From assembly GCF_900091475.1 (NCBI RefSeq), contig NZ_FMIB01000002.1, forward strand, positions 5,890,001 to 5,954,000: 64,000 nucleotides of DNA, read 5' to 3'. The notes under the pieces are model-generated. The model was given only the letters and a program-made list of their open reading frames with translations. It was not told the DNA's origin and made no database searches. Shown here in pieces: positions 59,008 through 64,000 of this stretch. The position numbers and the translations under genes are program-made. The first letter of the stretch is position 1. Each line of letters begins with the position of its first letter. Origin of the DNA: Micromonospora chersina. Lineage in GTDB: Bacteria; Actinomycetota; Actinomycetes; Mycobacteriales; Micromonosporaceae.

Positions 59008-59015
59008 GGCCGGCC

Positions 59016-59882
59016 GTGAGCACAACCGGATCGCCGCCCACCGTCGCCGACGTGGTGGCCGCGCTGGACCGCCGCTACCCGCCGGCCTGGGCCGAGGAGT
59101 GGGACCGGGTCGGCCTGGTGCTCGGTGAGCCCGCGAACCCGGTCCGGCGGGTCGCCTGCGCGGTCGACGTGGTCCCGGAGACGGTCGAGGAGGCGCTCGC
59201 CGCCGGGGCCGACATGATCGTCGCCCACCACCCGCTGCTGCTGCGCGGGGTCTCGTCGGTGGCCGCCACCACGTACAAGGGCCGGATCGTGCACCGGTTG
59301 ATCAAGGCGGACGTGGCCCTGTACGTGGCGCACACCAACGCCGACGTGGCCGACCCCGGGGTGTCCGACGCCCTGGCCGCCCGGTTCGGGCTGACCGGGC
59401 TGCGCCCGCTGCACCCGCCCCGCCCCGGCTCGCCCGCCGACGGCCCCGGCCGGGGCATCGGCCGGATCGGCGAGCTGCCCGCCCCGCTGACGCTTGCCGA
59501 GCTGACCCGGCACGCCGCCGCCGTGCTCCCCGTCACCGCCTGGGGAGTTCGCGCCGCCGGGGATCCCGGGCGTATGGTTCGTACCCTCGCCGTCAGCGGT
59601 GGCTCGGGGGACAGCTTCCTCGCCGAGGCGACCGCGGCCGGGGTGGACGCGTTCCTCACCGCCGACCTGCGCCACCACCCCGCCGGCGAGCACCTCGCCG
59701 CCGGCGGGCCGGCCCTGCTGGACGCCGCCCACTGGGCGACCGAGCGACCCTGGCTGGACGACCTGGCCGCCCGGCTGCGGGACGAGCTGGGCGTCGAGAC
59801 CGTGGTGTCCGACCTGGACACCGACCCGTGGACCGTGCACGCCGCCGCGCCCCGACCGGACGACAAGGAGCCCCGACCGTGA
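59016..59882 (+). CDS. Nif3-like dinuclear metal centre protein
   Basis: 288 residues, GTG start. MIVAHHPLLLRGVSS and YVAHTNADVADPGVSDAL carry the metal-binding His/Asp set, with further ligands in TADLRHHPAGEHLAA near the C-terminus. Members are hexameric toroids with a GTP cyclohydrolase/NIF3 fold and no settled reaction. Coupled by GTGA to the zinc-ribbon gene. The trio order is conserved in actinobacteria. Confidence 0.92.
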   Translation: MSTTGSPPTVADVVAALDRRYPPAWAEEWDRVGLVLGEPANPVRRVACAVDVVPETVEEALAAGADMIVAHHPLLLRGVSSVAATTYKGRIVHRLIKADVALYVAHTNADVADPGVSDALAARFGLTGLRPLHPPRPGSPADGPGRGIGRIGELPAPLTLAELTRHAAAVLPVTAWGVRAAGDPGRMVRTLAVSGGSGDSFLAEATAAGVDAFLTADLRHHPAGEHLAAGGPALLDAAHWATERPWLDDLAARLRDELGVETVVSDLDTDPWTVHAAAPRPDDKEPRP

Positions 59883-60616
59883 AGGCTGACCCGAAGGTGC
59901 AGCGCCGCCTGCTCGACCTGCAGGCGATCGACACCGCGCTCGCCCAGCTCGCCCACCGCCGCCGGACGCTGCCGGAGCTGGCCGAGCTGGAGGCCCTGGC
60001 GCGTGAGCTCTCCGCCCTTGAGGACGAGCGGGTCCGCGCCCAGGTGGCCGTGGACGACCTGGACCGGGACATCGCCCGGATGGAGAAGGACGTCGAGCAG
60101 GTCCGGGCCCGCAAGAGCAAGGACGAGGCCCGGCTGGCCGCGGGCAGCGGCCCGGCCCGCGAGCTGGAGGCGCTCCAGCACGAGCTGGCCTCGCTGAACC
60201 GCCGGCAGAGCGACCTGGAGGACGCCGAGCTGGAGCTCATGGAGCAGCGGGAGACCGCACAGGGCGTGCTCGACGGCGTCGAGCGGCGGATCGCCGAGGC
60301 CCGGGACCGGCGCGCCGCGGCCGAGCAGCGCCGCGACGACAGCCTCGCCGAGATCGCCAAGGAGGAGGAGTTCAAGCGCGGCTCCCGCCAGCCGCTCGCC
60401 GGCGACCTCCCGGCCGACCTGGTCGCCCTCTACGAGAAGATCCGGACGGACACCGGGCTCGGCGCGGCGCTGCTCACCGGCGGCCGGTGCGGTGGCTGCC
60501 GGCTGGAGCTCTCCGGCGCCGATCTGGCACGCATCCGCAAGGCCGATCCGGACGACGTGGTCCGCTGCGAGGAGTGCCGGCGGATCATGGTCCGGACCAA
60601 CGAGTCGGGGCTGTAG
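59879..60616 (+). CDS. Coiled-coil zinc-ribbon protein (DUF164)
   Basis: 245 residues, GTG start in a 4-bp overlap with nif3. Residues 10-180 are a long alpha-helical coiled coil, followed by a C4 zinc ribbon (GGRCGGCRLELSGADL and VVRCEECRRIMVR). Related proteins bind nucleic acid or act as flexible linkers; the molecular role is open. The stop lies 5 bp before the RNase HI gene. Confidence 0.9.
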   Translation: MKADPKVQRRLLDLQAIDTALAQLAHRRRTLPELAELEALARELSALEDERVRAQVAVDDLDRDIARMEKDVEQVRARKSKDEARLAAGSGPARELEALQHELASLNRRQSDLEDAELELMEQRETAQGVLDGVERRIAEARDRRAAAEQRRDDSLAEIAKEEEFKRGSRQPLAGDLPADLVALYEKIRTDTGLGAALLTGGRCGGCRLELSGADLARIRKADPDDVVRCEECRRIMVRTNESGL

Positions 60617-60621
60617 CCGCC

Positions 60622-61812
60622 GTGGCGGTTCGCGCGGTCGTGGTGGAGGCCGACGGCGGGTCCCGGGGCAACCCGGGGCCGGCCGGCTACGGCGCGGTGG
60701 TCCGGGACCCGGCGACCGGTGAGGTGCTGGCCGAGCGCGCCGAGTCGATCGGCACGGCCACCAACAACGTGGCCGAGTACCGGGGCCTGATCGCCGGGCT
60801 GGAGGCCGCCGCCAAACTGGGCGCGGCCGAGGTCGAGGCGCGGATGGACTCCAAGCTGGTGGTCGAGCAGATGTGCGGCCGCTGGCAGATCAAGAACCCG
60901 GGGCTGCGGCCGCTCGCCGCGCAGGCCGCCGGGCTGGTCGGCCGGTTCGCCAGCGTACGGTTCAGCTGGGTGCCCCGGGAGCGCAACAAGCACGCCGACG
61001 CGCTGGCCAACGCGGCGATGGACGCCGCGGCGGGCCTGGCGCCGACCGGGCCCGTGGTGCAGCCGCCGCGCGAGGTCGCGGTCCCCGAGCCGGCCGTGCG
61101 AGAGGTGGCCGCGCGCGCCGCCACCGGCCGGGCCACCGGCACCGACCCGGCCACCACGCCGGCCTCCTGGGAGCCGCGCGCGACCGAGGAGGCCACCCGG
61201 CTCATCCTGGTCCGGCACGGCGAGACCGAGCGGACCGTGCAGAAGCGCTACTCCGGCCGCGGTGACGTGCCGCTGACCGACCGGGGCCGGGCGCAGGCCC
61301 GGGCCACCGCCGCCCGGGTGGCCGCCCTCGCGCCGTCGGTCGCGGCCGTGGTCACCTCCCCGCTGTCCCGGTGCGCGGCCACCGCCGAGGCGATCGCCGC
61401 GCTTGTCGGCAACCCGCCGGTACGCCCCGACGACGACCTCATCGAGTGCGACTTCGGGGTCTGGGAGGGGCGCACCTTCGCCGAGGTGCGCGACGGCTGG
61501 GCCGGCGAACTGGACGCCTGGCTGGCCTCCACGAGCGTCGCCCCGCCGGAGGGCGAGTCGTTCGCCGCCGTCGCCGAGCGGACCGGCCGGGCGGTCGACC
61601 GCCTGCGGAAGGCGTACCCGGGGGAGACCGTCGTGGTGGTCTCCCACGTGTCGCCGATCAAGCTGGTGCTGCGCGACGCCCTCGCGGCCGGCGACGCCTT
61701 CCTGCACCGGCTCTACCTGGACACCGCGGGCGTCTCGGTGCTCGACCTGTACCCGGACGGCGGCGTCGCGGTCCGCTCGGTCAACGACACCGCCCACCTG
61801 TCCGACCTCTGA
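60622..61812 (+). CDS. Bifunctional RNase HI / acid phosphatase (CobC-like)
   Basis: 396 residues, GTG start. N-terminal RNase HI: VVEADGGSRGNPGPAGYGAV, NNVAEYRGLIAGLEAA, ARMDSKLVV and RNKHADALANAAM carry the D-E-D-D set. A linker (about 150-195) leads to a histidine phosphatase domain with LVRHGETERT (about 199). It removes RNA from RNA-DNA hybrids; the phosphatase half acts on alpha-ribazole phosphate in cobalamin synthesis. Third gene of the trio. Confidence 0.93.
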   Translation: MAVRAVVVEADGGSRGNPGPAGYGAVVRDPATGEVLAERAESIGTATNNVAEYRGLIAGLEAAAKLGAAEVEARMDSKLVVEQMCGRWQIKNPGLRPLAAQAAGLVGRFASVRFSWVPRERNKHADALANAAMDAAAGLAPTGPVVQPPREVAVPEPAVREVAARAATGRATGTDPATTPASWEPRATEEATRLILVRHGETERTVQKRYSGRGDVPLTDRGRAQARATAARVAALAPSVAAVVTSPLSRCAATAEAIAALVGNPPVRPDDDLIECDFGVWEGRTFAEVRDGWAGELDAWLASTSVAPPEGESFAAVAERTGRAVDRLRKAYPGETVVVVSHVSPIKLVLRDALAAGDAFLHRLYLDTAGVSVLDLYPDGGVAVRSVNDTAHLSDL

Positions 61813-61954
61813 CCGACCGGCCGCCACCGGCCGTTCGGCGCACGCGGGCGGCCGCTCGGCGCATCGCCGTCCTCCGGGAGAACGTGACCGCGTTCACAGG
61901 GTCGTAGCCTCCGGCCGTCACATGGCAGGTTACGACTTCCCGGAGGTGTGTCAC

Positions 61955-62197
61955 ATGGCCTCACCAGAACCGGAGGCGCCGACACCGGCGCGATCCAGGG
62001 CGAAGGACCACAGTCCCTGGAACTGGTTGCTCTTCATACCGATCGTGGTGCCGCTGATCCCGGCCTTCTTCAACGCCGACTCGCCCCGGCTGTTCGGGTT
62101 CCCGCGTTTCTACTGGCTGCAACTGGCCTGGATCCTGCTCGGCGTGGGGACCACCACGCTGGTCTACCAGATGACGAAGAAGCGGGGTGACCGCTGA
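61955..62197 (+). CDS. DUF3311 small membrane protein
   Basis: 80 residues from ATG at 61955 after GGAGG (ATG 61922 is in frame but poorer). Two helices (WNWLLFIPIVVPLIPAFF and FYWLQLAWILLGVGTTTLVY) with a basic tail. DUF3311 proteins regularly precede SSS-family symporters and probably act as a small subunit. The stop shares one base with the symporter ATG (TGATG). Confidence 0.88.
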   Translation: MASPEPEAPTPARSRAKDHSPWNWLLFIPIVVPLIPAFFNADSPRLFGFPRFYWLQLAWILLGVGTTTLVYQMTKKRGDR

Positions 62198-63852
62198 TGT
62201 GGCGCGACCACCTCACCGAGATCATCGTCTTCAGCCTCCTCTTCCTGCTGGTCAGCGCCATGGGCTTCGTGGCGGCCCGGTGGCGGGCGCCACGCGACAT
62301 GGCGCACCTGGACGAGTGGGGGCTGGGCGGGCGCAGCTTCGGCGGCTGGATCACCTGGTTCCTGGTCGGCGGTGACCTCTACACCGCGTACACCTTCGTG
62401 GCGGTGCCGGCGCTGATCTTCGGGGCCGGGGCGGCGGGCTTCTTCGCCGTGCCGTACACGATCGTCATCTACCCGCTGGTCTTCCTGGTGCTGTGCCGGC
62501 TCTGGTCGGTGTCCCACCGGCACGGCTTCGTCACGCCGGCGGACTTCGTCCGCAACCGGTTCGACTCGCCGATCCTGGCGCTGCTGGTGGCGGTCACCGG
62601 CATCGTGGCGACCATGCCGTACATCGCCCTCCAGCTGGTCGGCATCGAGGCGGTGCTCAAGACGATGGGTGTGACCGGGGACAGCGCGCTGGCCCGGCAC
62701 CTGCCGATCATCATCGCCTTCGCCATCCTGGCGGCCTACACCTACCAGTCCGGGCTGCGCGCGCCGGCGCTGATCGCCTTCGTCAAGGACTCGCTGATCT
62801 ACATCGTGATCCTGGTGGCGGTCATCTACCTGCCGTACAAGCTGGGCGGCTGGGGCGACATCTTCGACGCGGCCGACGCGAAGTTCAAGGCGTCACCCGC
62901 TCCCGGCGACGGCATCCTGCTCAACGCCAACAACCAGCTCCAGTACGTCACCCTGGCGTTCGGCTCGGCGCTGGCGCTCTTCCTCTACCCGCACAGCATC
63001 ACCGGCGTGCTGGCCAGCCGGAACCGGGACGTGATCAAGCGGAACATGTCCGCGCTGCCGGCGTACAGCCTGCTGCTCGGGCTGATCGCGCTGCTCGGCT
63101 ACATGGCCATCGCGGCCAACGTGAAGCCGCTGCCCGGCGCCAAGGCCGGCAGCGTGGACGGCAACACGGTGGTGCCGCTGCTCTTCGACAGCCAGTTCCC
63201 GGACTGGTTCGCGGGTGTGGCGTACGCGGCCATCGGCATCGGCGCGCTGGTGCCCGCGGCGATCATGTCGATCGCGGCGGCGAACCTGTTCACCCGCAAC
63301 ATCTACAAGGAGTACCTGAAGCGGGACGCCAGCCCGGCGCAGGAGGCGAACGTCTCGAAGATCACCTCGCTGGTGGTGAAGGTCGGGGCGGTGGCCTGCA
63401 TCGTCTTCCTCGACCCGCAGTTCTCCATCGACCTCCAGCTCATCGGCGGCGTGATCATCCTCCAGACGCTGCCGGCGGTGGCGCTGGGCCTCTACACCCG
63501 CTGGTTCCACCGCGGCGCCCTGATCGCCGGCTGGGTGGCCGGCATGGGGCTCGGCATGTGGATGCTCTACCAGGTCGGGAACCCGACGACCGGCAAGAAG
63601 CACTTCGCCGGCTCGGCCTTCCCGCTCTCCGAGTTCGGCTTCGACACCAAGAAGACGATCTACGTGGGCATCGTGGCGGTGCTTGTCAACCTGGCGGTGG
63701 CCGCGCTGCTCACAGTGGTGCTGCGGGCCGCGAAGGTGGCCGACGGGGTGGACGGCACCACTCCGGACGACTACTTCGCCGACGAGGGCGACCCGCGGGT
63801 CACCCCCGGCCCGGACCGCGACGCCGAATCTGCTCGCGAGCCGGTCGCCTGA
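62197..63852 (+). CDS. Sodium:solute symporter, MctP-like monocarboxylate permease
   Basis: 551 residues, about 13 membrane helices. FGGWITWFLVGGDLYTAYTF, AAYTYQSGLRAPALIAFVKD and IGIGALVPAAIMSIAAANLF are SSS-family blocks close to MctP, which takes up lactate, pyruvate, acetate and some amino acids with sodium or protons. The hydrophilic tail (DDYFADEGDPRVTPG) is cytoplasmic. Terminated by a strong hairpin at 63863. Confidence 0.9.
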   Translation: MWRDHLTEIIVFSLLFLLVSAMGFVAARWRAPRDMAHLDEWGLGGRSFGGWITWFLVGGDLYTAYTFVAVPALIFGAGAAGFFAVPYTIVIYPLVFLVLCRLWSVSHRHGFVTPADFVRNRFDSPILALLVAVTGIVATMPYIALQLVGIEAVLKTMGVTGDSALARHLPIIIAFAILAAYTYQSGLRAPALIAFVKDSLIYIVILVAVIYLPYKLGGWGDIFDAADAKFKASPAPGDGILLNANNQLQYVTLAFGSALALFLYPHSITGVLASRNRDVIKRNMSALPAYSLLLGLIALLGYMAIAANVKPLPGAKAGSVDGNTVVPLLFDSQFPDWFAGVAYAAIGIGALVPAAIMSIAAANLFTRNIYKEYLKRDASPAQEANVSKITSLVVKVGAVACIVFLDPQFSIDLQLIGGVIILQTLPAVALGLYTRWFHRGALIAGWVAGMGLGMWMLYQVGNPTTGKKHFAGSAFPLSEFGFDTKKTIYVGIVAVLVNLAVAALLTVVLRAAKVADGVDGTTPDDYFADEGDPRVTPGPDRDAESAREPVA

Positions 63853-63862
63853 CCTGAGGAGC

Positions 63863-63899
63863 GGGGCCCCGGCCGACGCCTGGCGTCGACCGGGGCCCC
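63863..63899. terminator. Bidirectional terminator, 18-bp stem
   Basis: 63863-63880 pairs with 63882-63899 (one mismatch), between the symporter and the convergent gene at the window end. Confidence 0.75.
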
Positions 63900-63904
63900 T
63901 GCCG

Positions 63905-64000
63905 TCACCTGCGCCGGTTGCGCGCGTCCAGGGCCTCGTTGAGGCGGTGCAGCAGGTTCGCGAGGGTGTCCCGGTCGTCGCCGGTCCAGTCGGCCAGGAT
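63905..64000 (-). CDS. C-terminal end of a MarR-like regulator (cut by window edge)
   Basis: 31 codons plus stop: ILADWTGDDRDTLANLLHRL followed by NEALDARNRRR. This is the usual C-terminal helix of MarR-family regulators (DRxTLxxLLHRLNE). Only the tail is visible, so the family call is tentative. Confidence 0.5.
   Translation of the reverse strand: MLADWTGDDRDTLANLLHRLNEALDARNRRR

Overview
This window is high-GC DNA with many GTG and TTG starts and translationally coupled genes. It comes from an actinomycete, most likely a member of the Micromonosporaceae (Micromonospora-like). That placement is an inference from the gene content: an XRE/DUF5753 regulator with a DUF397 partner, DUF3052 next to an AhpE-type peroxiredoxin, a bifunctional RNase HI/phosphatase, SigE-family sigma factors, DUF3311 with an MctP-type symporter, and DUF3040. 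No plasmid or phage backbone is present. The window is chromosomal core DNA interrupted by accessory stretches.

Layout. 1-9.4 kb: a truncated GH1 beta-glucosidase, an SRPBCC protein, a PadR-controlled hydrolase, pyruvate dehydrogenase E1 (aceE), a YjbQ protein, a Tat-exported PhoD phosphatase whose frame is broken, and an AraC regulator. 9.4-15.4 kb: an MFS exporter with a MarR regulator, a fused alpha/beta 2-oxoacid dehydrogenase E1 carrying a long repeat-built linker, DUF3052 and the AhpE peroxiredoxin. 15.4-20.3 kb: tRNA-Val(UAC) followed by a decayed genomic island. The island holds an internally deleted tyrosine integrase behind a LexA/SOS box, small orphan genes including a Tdi1-like immunity protein, two similarly built cassettes with matched inverted multi-repeat ends, and about 0.7 kb of non-coding DNA.

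20.4-31.4 kb: peptidase E, an EamA exporter divergent from a LysR regulator, an epoxide hydrolase with an msrB-msrA repair operon, a GH15 glucan hydrolase, a thioredoxin-reductase-like flavoenzyme divergent from an XRE-cupin regulator, an acyltransferase and an Stf0-type sulfotransferase. 31.4-49.3 kb: a purine permease, a GNAT acetyltransferase behind a putative leader peptide, a sigma factor with a TolB-like membrane protein, a frameshifted XRE/DUF397 pair, a phosphotransferase, a reductase divergent from a TetR regulator, a membrane Nudix-like protein divergent from a pyruvyl transferase, a PfkB kinase, and an SNF2 helicase coupled to a SWIM protein. The helicase gene carries a perfect 40-bp palindrome.

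49.6-55.9 kb: a five-gene operon (DUF1800, DUF1501, ferric-reductase-like flavoprotein, FMN-binding protein, ApbE flavin transferase). Its parts imply a flavinylated electron-transfer chain to exported proteins. 56-64 kb: an orphan primase-polymerase domain, an XRE-TPR regulator with a flavoprotein, the core trio Nif3 / zinc-ribbon / RNase HI-phosphatase, and DUF3311 with a monocarboxylate symporter. The window ends in the tail of a MarR-like gene. The core genes aceE, DUF3052-ahpE and nif3-zinc ribbon-RNase H lie close together in Mycobacterium tuberculosis (from memory). Here they keep the same relative orientation but are spread over about 58 kb.
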